Assembly (NCBI GenBank): GCA_963616935.1
Contig: CAVEMS010000002.1
Span: 1-64,000 of the forward strand
Length of the DNA: 64,000 nucleotides
Source: UBA4951 sp963616935
GTDB taxonomy: Bacteria; Bacillota_I; Bacilli_A; RFN20; CAG-826
Direction: 5' to 3'
The notes beneath the pieces were generated by a model that had not been told where the DNA came from, ran no database searches, and saw only the letters and a list, made by a program, of their open reading frames with translations. Positions 35,340 through 43,572 of this stretch are shown in pieces. The position numbers and the translations under genes were made by a program. Each line of letters begins with the position of its first letter. Positions within the stretch are counted from its first letter, which is position 1.

Positions 35340-37454
35340 ATGTTCAAAAATAAGAAAAGACTGTTGCTCGTCATAGCCGCTTCCTGTTTGCTCGCCTCTT
35401 GCGGCGAAGGCGGCCAAGGCAATGGCGGCAACACTGGAAATGAAGATTCCAGCACTCATCCCTACGTCGATCCCAACCCGGATAGCAGCGACATAGTGAC
35501 TGGCGACGCCGATTTCAAACTCGTGATGTTCGGCGATCTATATCTCAATCAAATGCGTTCCATCTATGCCGTCCTTAACGATGGCGTCATCGGAACCGTG
35601 ACTTTCTCTAGCGACAATAAGGATATCATCAGCTGCACCACCGACGAAAACCGCCTTAACCAAGCCATGTTACACGCTTATAAGGTCGGCACCGCCACGA
35701 TATCGGCATATATCGAAGGGCAAGAGGACAAGGTTTTGACGAAGACCATAACCGTAACTTCGGGAACGGCGCTTCCTGAGGAAACCTTCAACAAGCTCAC
35801 CGGCGCGATGAAGGTGAACCTCACCGAAAGCCGTTACGACTACGATGAAAAACTCAATCCGACCCTCTTCGATTCCTATAACATCACGACGATCTACGAA
35901 GAAAACGAAGATAGCGACTCCTATCCCTACCACAACACCGATGCCTATCAGATGAATTCGTATAACATAGAGACCGGCAAGAGCGACTATTCCCGTCTTT
36001 TCGTGCGAAATGGCACCCGTTTGGCGACCGAGTACATCAGTTCCGATAACATCGTCGTCAAACAAACCCAATACGACGAAGAGGGCGAAGAATACGATTG
36101 GATCAATAGCGCATACGAAAACCCCTTCAAATACGATTCCGAAAGTGACCAAGCGCCCAATGTCAGCGCAACCGACTTCGAGACCTTCGACGGCGGCAAA
36201 ACCTATCACTACGTCGGCGAAGGCATCTATTCGGCTTTCTATATCACCAGATCCTTCACTCTCCGCAACAACTTCCCCGATGATTTCGTCATCACGGTCG
36301 ATGGCGACGACATCGGCTTCCAGATCTTCACCGATCCCGCTTCGGCGCTTGGCGAAGACGAAATGGGAGGCACGACGATCAGTGGCAAAGTCTCGGAAAT
36401 CGGAACGGCGAAAGTCAACCATTTGAAACCGTATGAGCACGAGAGCTATCACGATACGATCGAAGCGGCCCGCAAAAAAACGGCCGAGGCTAAGAACTAC
36501 ACCGCTTCATATAGCTTCACCGATACCGATGGCACGATGACCTACACCCATATCTTCACCGAAGACACGATCGATGAGAAAATCGTCCAGGCCGACGGCA
36601 CCATCAAGCATACTGGCATCCATAAATCCGATACCGGCTATTTCACTTACGAATATGACGATGCCACCGGCGTTTTGACGAAGGTGAAAGATTTCACAGC
36701 CGATTTCTCAAGCGTCAACCGCTACCCTTCCTTCGATTTCGCAGTCGAGATATTGGGGCAAGGAAGCAAAGATGGCGAATACGTTTCGCGTGGCGATAAA
36801 ACCCGTTCTTTCTACGCCTATTGCTGGTATTTGCCAAGGTTCATCTATTACTACACCGCCACTAGTGACGTCACCGTCACCTTAAAAGACGGCTATTTCG
36901 ACTCGATGTCAACCAAATTGACAAGCAGCATCGACACCACCGAAGCGCCCGCTTCGTTCGACGGCAAATATTCCAACTTCGGAACCTCTTCCGTCTCCTA
37001 CGATTGGGACAACATCGTCCTTCCTACCGAGCCGACGAGTTATCCAGCCGTTCTCGCCGCTTCGCTAAAGGAATGGGGAGTCGACGAAATCATACCGTTC
37101 CTCTATCCAACTAACACCGGTTATAAAGAACACGAGGTATATCGCAAGAAGAACACAGCCGATAATACTTATGCCGACTATTGCTACTTCGAAACGAACG
37201 AATTCGAAACCTCCGCCCAGCGCGACGCTTATATCGAAAGCTATAAGGCGCTACTCGTCGAAGAAGGCTGGACGCTTACGGAAGAAGAAGACGCCAACAA
37301 ACACTATAAATACTATGTGAGCAGCGATAACGCCTGGAAAATATCGGTTGGAGCCAATTCCTACTATTATGGCGGCGCATTAAACAATTCCGTCGTCTTC
37401 ACCTTCATTAACGCCGAAGGAAAATTGCTTACTCCGGACTCTTATAATTCCTAA
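35340..37454 (+). CDS. Large surface lipoprotein of unknown function
   Basis: 704 residues. Signal peptide with lipobox LLASC (Cys21), then a Gly/Asn/Ser/Asp-rich linker to about residue 55. Residues 55-145 (LVMFGDLYLNQM..., VTFSSDNKDIIS..., AYKVGTATISAYIEG) look like a bacterial Ig-like (Big_2-type) domain. The rest is Tyr/Asp/Thr-rich and mostly beta, with repeated KTxxxxYTxTSYSFT-like stretches, and matches nothing I recognise. It stands alone between a divergent lipoprotein gene and the MazG/helicase pair, and ends in a strong terminator. It may be an adhesin or substrate-binding surface protein. Confidence 0.85.
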   Translation: MFKNKKRLLLVIAASCLLASCGEGGQGNGGNTGNEDSSTHPYVDPNPDSSDIVTGDADFKLVMFGDLYLNQMRSIYAVLNDGVIGTVTFSSDNKDIISCTTDENRLNQAMLHAYKVGTATISAYIEGQEDKVLTKTITVTSGTALPEETFNKLTGAMKVNLTESRYDYDEKLNPTLFDSYNITTIYEENEDSDSYPYHNTDAYQMNSYNIETGKSDYSRLFVRNGTRLATEYISSDNIVVKQTQYDEEGEEYDWINSAYENPFKYDSESDQAPNVSATDFETFDGGKTYHYVGEGIYSAFYITRSFTLRNNFPDDFVITVDGDDIGFQIFTDPASALGEDEMGGTTISGKVSEIGTAKVNHLKPYEHESYHDTIEAARKKTAEAKNYTASYSFTDTDGTMTYTHIFTEDTIDEKIVQADGTIKHTGIHKSDTGYFTYEYDDATGVLTKVKDFTADFSSVNRYPSFDFAVEILGQGSKDGEYVSRGDKTRSFYAYCWYLPRFIYYYTATSDVTVTLKDGYFDSMSTKLTSSIDTTEAPASFDGKYSNFGTSSVSYDWDNIVLPTEPTSYPAVLAASLKEWGVDEIIPFLYPTNTGYKEHEVYRKKNTADNTYADYCYFETNEFETSAQRDAYIESYKALLVEEGWTLTEEEDANKHYKYYVSSDNAWKISVGANSYYYGGALNNSVVFTFINAEGKLLTPDSYNS

Positions 37455-37469
37455 TCGATGGTTTAGTCG

Positions 37470-37499
37470 AAAAACCGGCGGTCACCCGTCGGTTTTTTT
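37470..37499. terminator. Bidirectional terminator
   Basis: AAAACCGGCGG, loop TCAC, CCGTCGGTTTT, then T-run on plus and A-run (T on minus). Serves the plus-strand lipoprotein and the minus-strand MazG-like gene. Confidence 0.85.
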
Positions 37500-37515
37500 C
37501 ATATAATGGACGCCA

Positions 37516-37842
37516 TCACTTAAGCTTATCGTACTTCGTCGAAACGCCCCTCGCCTTGGAGATGGGATATTTCTTCTCGGTCTTATCCATTTTCTCGTTC
37601 ATTATCTCGATCGGATCAACTTTTAGCCTCATCGCCATCTGAAGACAATAATTCATCACATCGGCGAGTTCTTCCTTGACGGCGGCTAGATCATATTGGT
37701 CGTTCCATTGGAAGCATTCGAGAAGTTCTCCAGCCTCAATCGAGATGGATTTGGCGAGGTTGGAAGGCGAATGGAACTGGTCCCAATCCCTAGCTTTATT
37801 GAACTCGTCGATCCTTTTCATTAGTTCCTCTAATCTTTCCAT
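37516..37842 (-). CDS. MazG-like nucleotide pyrophosphohydrolase
   Basis: 108 residues of the all-alpha NTP pyrophosphatase superfamily (MazG/dCTPase-like). The metal-binding pattern is visible: SIEAGELLECFQW (ExxxE type) and VKEELADVMNYCLQMA (EExxD type). Such enzymes hydrolyse (d)NTPs to monophosphates. Its ATG lies inside the end of the GIY-YIG/helicase gene (13-nt overlap), with GGAGGT within that gene's coding end, so the two are made together. Paired with that gene, a role in nucleotide depletion or defence is possible (inference). Confidence 0.88.
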   Translation of the reverse strand: MERLEELMKRIDEFNKARDWDQFHSPSNLAKSISIEAGELLECFQWNDQYDLAAVKEELADVMNYCLQMAMRLKVDPIEIMNEKMDKTEKKYPISKARGVSTKYDKLK

Positions 37843-39566
37843 TTCTCGATATACCTCCCCAAATATTCTCTCAAATTCTGATTATACGCATAAACATAGC
37901 AGCCTTTGATGCCACGCGTCATCATGACCTTATATGAGTTTATTATGTATCGCTTAAGCGTTTCATCATCCGCCCCGTTTTTGACGTTTTTGTCGAAGAA
38001 TTTCTTTCTGTCGATCACGATTTTCCTTTTTATCGGATCGTAATCTATCTCCCGCCCAAAGATCACTCCGACGTAATTTAGGTCATAGCCTTGGAGAGTG
38101 TGGATGCAACCGATTTCGTTCACGGCGTTTTCCGATAAGATGAACTCCTTATTCGTCATGTTCCAAACGTAAGCGTGGCCGTCCATATCAATATCGGCCA
38201 AACCGTTCTTCATGATGTAATCGTATCCATTCTTGATATAGGGTTTACTCTTCCATTCCCAGGAATAACCGGCCGCATTCCGGCACAATCCGTATTTTTT
38301 GTCTAAACCCCTGATTATATCGATCATCTTCGCGGCGTCATCGAAAATCCTAAAGTCATAATTCTCGATTTCTTCCTTCTCTTTTTGCGTGACCTCGAAG
38401 ATCCTATCGAGATAATCGGTGTATTCCTCGCCGCCAAGACACCTCATCTGGGTGGATAGTTTTTTCTCCAAGACCGAAGATTTAGATATCCCATCGAAGA
38501 ATTGCTTCTCCGTCAAATCCGATTCCTTGATCGATTGATTCTTGTCGTATACCAAAACACGGTAACGAGATTTGGCGACGATCATATCGAGTTCTGTGGC
38601 CGTCATCGGATTTAATCCAATACTCCTTGCGTTTCGATCGAAAGTCCCCATGAAGGAGATGTTCTTTCGTCTTGCCAAGCGATGCGCCTCATCGACTAAG
38701 AGGACGTCGAATTTATCCTCGCTTTTGAGGATGTCGAAAGGACCTATCACCATCTTGCTCTTTAGCCCATTTCCTGTGAGTCTAAAGACCTTCTTCATCG
38801 TTTTCCTTAGCGAAGTCATCGGGCATATGTAGCCGATTTTGAGCTTTTTAAGCCCTCCGTCATGCCCCTTTAGATAATTCCTAATAAGCATCATGAGTCG
38901 AAGGTATTCGCTCCGATCGGGATCGTCCGACGAATCGTCGACGTCGAATTTCGTGGCGCCCACAAGCTTATACATGAGATTGATCAAGACGATCGTCTTG
39001 CCCGTTCCGGCCCCGCCATTGATTATGGCAGTGCCATCTCTATCTTCGCTAAGTTTCTTGATTATGTCCTCTATTATGGCGTTAGAAGCCATGCTTTGCT
39101 CGGCAGTCAGGGTGTTATAAGGAGAATATTTGAAGAGATCGGAATTCCTTATGTCTTCCAAGTCGTTTAGGACAATCTTCTTTTTCTTGAGCTGTCTCCA
39201 AATATCATCGATTTTATCGAGGTATTTCTTCCTCTGATAGTAATTGTGCTTGCTTGATTGGCCACCATTGCAATTAAGCAATTCGTATTTGCCATCCGCA
39301 CCACATAATTGGATAAGAGATTGTTCGATATCGAGAATCGCCGATTTGTTGAATTCGTCGTCATATATGACGTTTATGTCGGTTAGGCCCTTCTTCTCTG
39401 GGTTTTTAAGATGCTGCTCGAAACGAATGAGCGCGTTTTGCGTTTCCCCGATATACATCTTCTTGTCATTGTTTATCAGATAGACGACCGGCCAATCCTC
39501 CGCTTTCTTGTTTTTCGAGAGGATCTCCTTGCCACGCGAGGAGAATTCGTAGGATTTGATGTTCAT
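37830..39566 (-). CDS. GIY-YIG nuclease fused to a Schlafen-group-3-like/DUF2075 helicase
   Basis: 578 residues. Residues 25-100 are a GIY-YIG endonuclease domain: VVYLINNDKKMYIGET (27-42), Arg48 and the metal-binding Glu79 in LDIEQSL. From about 150 a P-loop helicase-like domain begins: GGAGTGKT Walker A (184-191), LLVDEAHR Walker B (289-296) and a late QGYDLNYVGVIFG segment, the DUF2075/Schlafen group 3-like pattern. It overlaps the MazG-like gene. Such fusions fit a DNA- or RNA-targeting defence enzyme, but this is inferred from architecture. ATG 39566 is 6 nt after TATAAT, so it is leaderless. Confidence 0.85.
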   Translation of the reverse strand: MNIKSYEFSSRGKEILSKNKKAEDWPVVYLINNDKKMYIGETQNALIRFEQHLKNPEKKGLTDINVIYDDEFNKSAILDIEQSLIQLCGADGKYELLNCNGGQSSKHNYYQRKKYLDKIDDIWRQLKKKKIVLNDLEDIRNSDLFKYSPYNTLTAEQSMASNAIIEDIIKKLSEDRDGTAIINGGAGTGKTIVLINLMYKLVGATKFDVDDSSDDPDRSEYLRLMMLIRNYLKGHDGGLKKLKIGYICPMTSLRKTMKKVFRLTGNGLKSKMVIGPFDILKSEDKFDVLLVDEAHRLARRKNISFMGTFDRNARSIGLNPMTATELDMIVAKSRYRVLVYDKNQSIKESDLTEKQFFDGISKSSVLEKKLSTQMRCLGGEEYTDYLDRIFEVTQKEKEEIENYDFRIFDDAAKMIDIIRGLDKKYGLCRNAAGYSWEWKSKPYIKNGYDYIMKNGLADIDMDGHAYVWNMTNKEFILSENAVNEIGCIHTLQGYDLNYVGVIFGREIDYDPIKRKIVIDRKKFFDKNVKNGADDETLKRYIINSYKVMMTRGIKGCYVYAYNQNLREYLGRYIEKWKD

Positions 39567-39572
39567 TCGCCG

Positions 39573-39578
39573 ATTATA
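39573..39578 (-). promoter_or_regulatory. Extended -10 of the leaderless GIY-YIG/helicase gene
   Basis: TG-T-TATAAT on the minus strand, with -10 at 39578-39573, then 6 nt to ATG 39566. No good -35. An extra TGTTATAAA copy lies just upstream. Confidence 0.65.
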
Positions 39579-39621
39579 ACATATTTATAACATATATGAC
39601 GAATGGACCAGTGAACACCGA

Positions 39622-39650
39622 CAAAAAAGCGGCCCCCTTGCTGGACCGCT
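39622..39650 (-). terminator. Terminator after the collagen-like lipoprotein gene
   Basis: AGCGG ... CCGCT followed by six T on the minus strand. Confidence 0.65.
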
Positions 39651-39667
39651 AAACGTCGTTATGATCG

Positions 39668-41239
39668 TCAAATTATCTTCACGACCATCGATGGGCACAC
39701 ACCGCTTATTTTGCTCACATTGGAAGTGACGGCCATTGTGCCAAGCGAATCGACTTCGTGAACCAGATAGTTACACTTCGTGTCCTTAGCCGAAGGCGAA
39801 CGGGTCCAATATGAATGGTAATCGATGGCATCAGAGCTACCACAGCAGCCAAGGGAGAACGACCAATCATTCGCCTTCCTTAGCTTCGCGCTGTCCTTCC
39901 CCATCGGATCGTCAGAAAAACCGTAGTCGGTATCGAGATAATCCTGGTAGCTTAGGAAGAAGACTTTGTCGGATGTGTTCGCCGTCGCAAACGGGTTTTC
40001 CGTGGTTTCTTCTGTCGTGGCCGCACTATTATCGATTTCCGTCGTCCTTATGCGTTTCCCAGAATCAGCAAAAGCCGATTTCAGGAAATCATCGTTAAGC
40101 CATCTCCTTATCGTCGAATACATCCAATGGGACGAATAAATGCTGCCCCCGTTATAATCGTATTCTTTGCAATCTAAGATCGTTTCGCTTATGACGGTAT
40201 ATAAATTCCCATCTTTTTTGAGAACGTCCCAAACGATTGGCTCACACTTAAACCACGGCTTCTCTTCTAATGTGGCATCGGCGCCATCCGAATAGGTATA
40301 AGTATTCGATGAACTGTATAGGAATGAGGTCGATTTCATGTAATAGGTGTCGCCTAATAGATACCAGCCATTCGATTCCGTCTTCGTTAAGGCATTGAGG
40401 GCCTCTATCGTCGAACTGTCGGACACATGCGTTTGAGGGTATAGCCCATATGTGAAACGAGTATCATCCAAGAAATTCACCGTTTCCGTGGGATCGTTCT
40501 CATAATCGGCGTAAATATCCAAATCGCTTGTGACGACGCTACCGCTAAAAGACCAATTGACGTTCGCTCTTCCTTCTTTCGTATACCAGGCGTTGACGAT
40601 GTATCCGACCGTATCGTCATCCTCAGGTATTGTGATCTTTGATCCATCTAGGACCGTCGTAGTCTTAACTATTTTGTCGCCCAAATGGAAATTGACCGTA
40701 TGGGTTTCCACGCTCTTAAGGAATCCGGCGTCTTTTTCCGTCCCATCGCTCATGACGCAGATAAGGTGGCCTTGTTCGTTGATGTAGGTACTAGTTATGG
40801 AGACGCCAGGATCGCCTTTCGCGCCGGCGCTTCCGGTGTTCCCCTTGTCGCCTTTATCCCCTTTGTCGCCTTTATCTCCTTTTTCGCCGTCACTGCCATT
40901 TTGGCCGTTTGCGCCATCACTACCCTTTAGATTCGAGACAATCGACCAAGAAGAGGTGCCTTTTTGCCACAAATCGCCCGTCTCGGTGTTGAGATATAAA
41001 TCGCCCGTTACGCCCAAATCATCGCTTGGCGCGGTGTTTCCGGTATAGATTTTGGTTCCGTCTTCGCCATCCTTGCCATCCTTCCCATCGCTTCCGTCTT
41101 TCCCATCGCTTCCATCATGGCCATTGAGGCCATTAGAGCCATCGGATCCTCGCTCGCCCCTTCTTCCTTCGACGGAGCAAGATGGCAAAGCGGCCAAAAG
41201 CCCTAAACAAGCCAATACATATAATGGTCTTATCTTCAT
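39668..41239 (-). CDS. Surface lipoprotein with collagen-like repeats, InlB-B-like repeat and DUF6273-like end
   Basis: 523 residues. Lipobox ALPSC (Cys21). Two Gly-X-Y blocks follow: about 12 triplets at 25-61, then a short globular insert (TGNTAPSDDLG..., about 62-105), then about 13 triplets at 106-145, rich in GDK. Residues 175-245 resemble a Listeria-Bacteroides (InlB B) repeat (KITIPEDDDTVGYIVNAWY...). The end has WYTRSP-like YWTRSP and PIVWDVLKKDG, typical of DUF6273. Bacterial collagen-like proteins form trimers and often bind host or surface ligands. Cys residues near the end (LGCCGSS) could form disulfides. Confidence 0.88.
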   Translation of the reverse strand: MKIRPLYVLACLGLLAALPSCSVEGRRGERGSDGSNGLNGHDGSDGKDGSDGKDGKDGEDGTKIYTGNTAPSDDLGVTGDLYLNTETGDLWQKGTSSWSIVSNLKGSDGANGQNGSDGEKGDKGDKGDKGDKGNTGSAGAKGDPGVSITSTYINEQGHLICVMSDGTEKDAGFLKSVETHTVNFHLGDKIVKTTTVLDGSKITIPEDDDTVGYIVNAWYTKEGRANVNWSFSGSVVTSDLDIYADYENDPTETVNFLDDTRFTYGLYPQTHVSDSSTIEALNALTKTESNGWYLLGDTYYMKSTSFLYSSSNTYTYSDGADATLEEKPWFKCEPIVWDVLKKDGNLYTVISETILDCKEYDYNGGSIYSSHWMYSTIRRWLNDDFLKSAFADSGKRIRTTEIDNSAATTEETTENPFATANTSDKVFFLSYQDYLDTDYGFSDDPMGKDSAKLRKANDWSFSLGCCGSSDAIDYHSYWTRSPSAKDTKCNYLVHEVDSLGTMAVTSNVSKISGVCPSMVVKII

Positions 41240-41559
41240 AAGCTTCCTCGATTCTTGGCATAAACGCCATTTTATTGGGTCCGTGGCGTTATCGCCGATA
41301 TCGGAAAGGACTCAAAATCATAGTGATTTCGGTTTTATTATAAAACCACGGTTAGCGAATACAACCCATCGCGGGCACGAAGTTAGTGTCCGCTTACTAT
41401 ATGTAGGCAATCCATAGATATCGCCAGCACCTTAGATGGCCTTATTTTTATCGCGCTTTCCGCAACCACGGCTTTTCCGAGGGCATGAAACCAATGTCGA
41501 AGCGAATAATTTGAAAGAAATGCGCATTTTGGTTAATCTATCCCCGGAGGAAAAAAACT
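41240..41559. other. Divergent control region between the collagen-like gene and the ArsR-like gene
   Basis: No gene seen in these 320 nt. It contains the promoter of the collagen-like gene, with a 17-bp perfect inverted repeat over its -10 box (41331-41347), and a weak promoter for the ArsR-like gene (TTGAAA 41511-41516, 16 nt, TTAATC 41533-41538). Two imperfect ~45-nt direct repeats, each starting with ACCACGG and holding GGGCAnGAA...TGTC, lie near 41345-41393 and 41465-41505. Confidence 0.5.
41337..41364 (-). promoter_or_regulatory. Promoter of the collagen-like gene, with palindrome
   Basis: -35 TTGTAT (41364-41359), 16-nt spacer, -10 TATAAT (41342-41337). The -10 lies in the perfect palindrome GGTTTTATTATAAAACC (41331-41347), an operator-like site. 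The leader is about 90 nt. Confidence 0.65.
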
Positions 41560-41838
41560 ATGCATAAAGACGAGGCTGCGGCCGGATTTAGCGTCTTAAG
41601 CGATTCGATGCGCGTGAAGATGGTCAAATTCCTATACGTCAAGATGGATAAGATGAGCTACGACGAGCTTTCCCAAATAACCGGAAAGGACAAAGAGGAG
41701 TTGGATGACGACATCGCTTTGCTATTGGAACGGGGGTTCATCACCAAAAACGGTGAGTATTATTCCGCGAACAAGGAATACATTGATTCATTGCTCGATT
41801 TCATCCGCACGCCCTGCGGGTGCATGCACCATAATTAA
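41560..41838 (+). CDS. ArsR-like winged-helix regulator with Cys-His C-terminus
   Basis: 92 residues. Helix-turn-helix order as in ArsR/SmtB: FSVLSDSMRVKMVKFLY, MSYDELSQITGKDKEELDDDIALLLERGFI and a beta-wing NGEYYSANKEY. The end, RTPCGCMHHN, offers two Cys and two His that could bind a metal. It is shorter than many ArsR proteins. SD GGAGGAAAAA is present. It is divergent from the collagen-like gene and upstream of the SipW operon, so either could be a target (inference). Confidence 0.65.
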   Translation: MHKDEAAAGFSVLSDSMRVKMVKFLYVKMDKMSYDELSQITGKDKEELDDDIALLLERGFITKNGEYYSANKEYIDSLLDFIRTPCGCMHHN

Positions 41839-42082
41839 ATCAAACCCAAACGCATAGAAGACGGGTATTGGCCCACTTTTTTCACTGTTTTTCGCTTTCT
41901 CGGTTTCAAGGACTATTTCTCTTTCGTTAAGGTGTTTTCGTGCGCCAGAAAGAACGGCGCTTTTCGCCTATCGTTTTCGATGGATTCGCAATAGACTCGA
42001 AACGACTTAAAAAATCGTCTATTTATTTATCCGATTATTCCTTGTCTTTTCCGATGACCAACAAAAAATGTAACGAAAATTA

Positions 42083-42111
42083 TTGACAATCGAATAAAAT
42101 AAGATTACTTT
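42083..42111 (+). promoter_or_regulatory. Promoter of the SipW/TasA-like operon
   Basis: Consensus -35 TTGACA (42083-42088), 17-nt spacer, -10 TACTTT (42106-42111). Start near 42118. Confidence 0.65.
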
Positions 42112-42116
42112 GTATC

Positions 42117-42198
42117 GGCTACGCCGAGTGGCATAGCCAAAGGCTCTAAAAATGCACGATTATGCAAGAGCGCTGAGAAAGATGAATCATGAAAAGGA
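42117..42198 (+). promoter_or_regulatory. Structured 5' leader of the SipW/TasA-like operon
   Basis: Two stacked helices can form: GGCTA/TAGCC (42117-42121 with 42134-42138), then a nested stem GCTCT/AGAGC (42143-42147 with 42167-42171) enclosing TGCA/TGCA. The SD AAAGGAG follows. It has faint similarity to part of the c-di-GMP-I aptamer (GGCTCTAA-like) but lacks the key GGCAAACC and GAAA elements, so no class is assigned. Confidence 0.45.
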
Positions 42199-42207
42199 GA
42201 CAAGAAA

Positions 42208-42783
42208 ATGAGAACATCTAACAAAATCACCTTGATCGCCGGATTATCCGCGATCGCCTTAGTTGGCACGGGCTACGCCGCTTGGACTTTCTCCAAGGAT
42301 GCAGAAGCTACGGCTCAAGGTAATGTCAACATCACCACCAAAGCGGATGAAACCGGAACCCTCAGCTTAGCCGCTGACCAAACATTCGTCCTTACCTTGG
42401 ACCAAGATTTCATCGGCTGGCAAAAGGTCGCCACCGACAACAACACTTCTGACGTCAGCACAGTCGAGCTCGAATACACCGGCTCAGAAGTTGCTGATTA
42501 TGCTGGCAACAAAGCTGTCAAAGAACACGTCAAAGTCACGATGACGGCTGAATACGGCGCTTTGAGCACCTACGTCACCTTTGGCGATTTAGACGCCGCT
42601 ATCACAAAAGAATACAAGGGCGAAGACAAAATCGAATTCGTATTCAATCTTCCTACCGTTTCTTACGTCGATGCCAAGTATCCTAGAAACGAAAAAGACT
42701 ATGATGCCATGGTGACCGCCATCGGAAGCGCTAAAGTGAACTTCACCTTCACCGCCACCGTCGAAGAGTGCACCCACGCCTAA
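42208..42783 (+). CDS. SipW-dependent secreted TasA/camelysin-like protein 1
   Basis: 191 residues. The N-terminal signal ends in LVGTGYAAWTFSKD, the SipW-dependent-type signal seen in TasA, CalY (camelysin) and relatives. The mature part (about 165 residues) is Thr/Val/Ala/Asp-rich and beta-predicted, consistent with a fibre-forming subunit. SD is AAAGGAG. The next gene is a SipW-type signal peptidase and the one after is a second protein of this type, so the three very likely act together in building or shedding a surface fibre (inference). Confidence 0.75.
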   Translation: MRTSNKITLIAGLSAIALVGTGYAAWTFSKDAEATAQGNVNITTKADETGTLSLAADQTFVLTLDQDFIGWQKVATDNNTSDVSTVELEYTGSEVADYAGNKAVKEHVKVTMTAEYGALSTYVTFGDLDAAITKEYKGEDKIEFVFNLPTVSYVDAKYPRNEKDYDAMVTAIGSAKVNFTFTATVEECTHA

Positions 42784-42804
42784 TAGTGAGAGGTAAATAG
42801 ATAG

Positions 42805-43572
42805 ATGACTACCATAACCATTGTGGTAGTCGCTCTATTGACCTGTCTCATATTCGGCCTAGCCTTAATTTCTTTCATCTCACTTCTAAAAACCGAAAAA
42901 GAACTAGTTTCCCAAGGCAAAAAAGACGCTGAGATCCTCAAAGAATATAAGGACGGCAAAAAGAAATCGTCGAAGATAATCAATATCCTGACCATCGCCT
43001 TCTCCGCCATAATCATGGCCGGAGTCGTGGCGATGGCTGGGGTAGGAATATCGTTCAAAGCCTCAGGCGAGCAATTCTCTTTCAACAACCAAACTAAATT
43101 GGTGATAGCCTCCGATTCGATGGACGGCTTTTGGAGCGATGAATATAAGCTCACTCTGCCTGAGGACGCTTCCGATCAGCACTTCGCGGTTGGAGCTTTA
43201 TTGACTTTCGATAACATTTCCGAAGACGAACCTTTGGAACTCTACAAAGTCTATGGCTATAAGCTCGAAAATGGGAAGATAATCACCCACCGCTTGATCG
43301 GATATAGCCCATCTGGCCTATTGACCTTCCGAGGCGACAATACGGCTGGCAGGGACAATTACGTCAAAAGGGAGCAGGTCATATTGCGATATACCGGAAA
43401 TAAAGTAGACAATATCGGTCTATTTATTTTGTTTGCGCAATCGGGATTCGGCCTCTACTCCTTAATAAGCGTCACTGGAGTCTACATCATTTCCGATGTC
43501 TTCTTATCCAAATACAAGAAGATCGTGAAAACGAGGCTAAAAGAATTAGAGGGACAAGGCAATGAGAATTAA
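42805..43572 (+). CDS. sipW: SipW-like signal peptidase I (ER-type)
   Basis: 255 residues, membrane-bound. Segments near 3-28, 55-78 and 205-230 are hydrophobic. SDSMDGFW holds the Ser of the SxSM box, and ITHRLIGYS contains the His that replaces Lys in the ER/SipW-type Ser-His dyad; RGDNTAGRDNYVKREQV is the downstream conserved region. SipW processes TasA/TapA-like precursors. It lies between two such precursors, with its stop codon inside the next gene (11-nt overlap). Confidence 0.85.
   Translation: MTTITIVVVALLTCLIFGLALISFISLLKTEKELVSQGKKDAEILKEYKDGKKKSSKIINILTIAFSAIIMAGVVAMAGVGISFKASGEQFSFNNQTKLVIASDSMDGFWSDEYKLTLPEDASDQHFAVGALLTFDNISEDEPLELYKVYGYKLENGKIITHRLIGYSPSGLLTFRGDNTAGRDNYVKREQVILRYTGNKVDNIGLFILFAQSGFGLYSLISVTGVYIISDVFLSKYKKIVKTRLKELEGQGNEN

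Larger units (their letters stand above)
41839..42207 (+). other. Intergenic region with promoter and structured leader of the SipW/TasA-like operon
   Basis: No gene seen. The first 240 nt are AT-rich with several short hairpins but no clear terminator. The last 125 nt hold the promoter and a leader described below. Confidence 0.6.

Noticed and set aside
35670..36452. 260-codon open frame on the minus strand
   Set aside because: It is the shadow of the 704-residue lipoprotein on the plus strand, which has a lipobox, SD and normal codon use; the minus frame has no SD and low-complexity Val/Ile-rich content.
42117..42198. c-di-GMP-I (GEMM) riboswitch
   Set aside because: Only a short GGCTCTAA-like similarity; the conserved GGCAAACC, the GAAA tetraloop partner and the closing segment are absent. 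Kept only as an unassigned leader.
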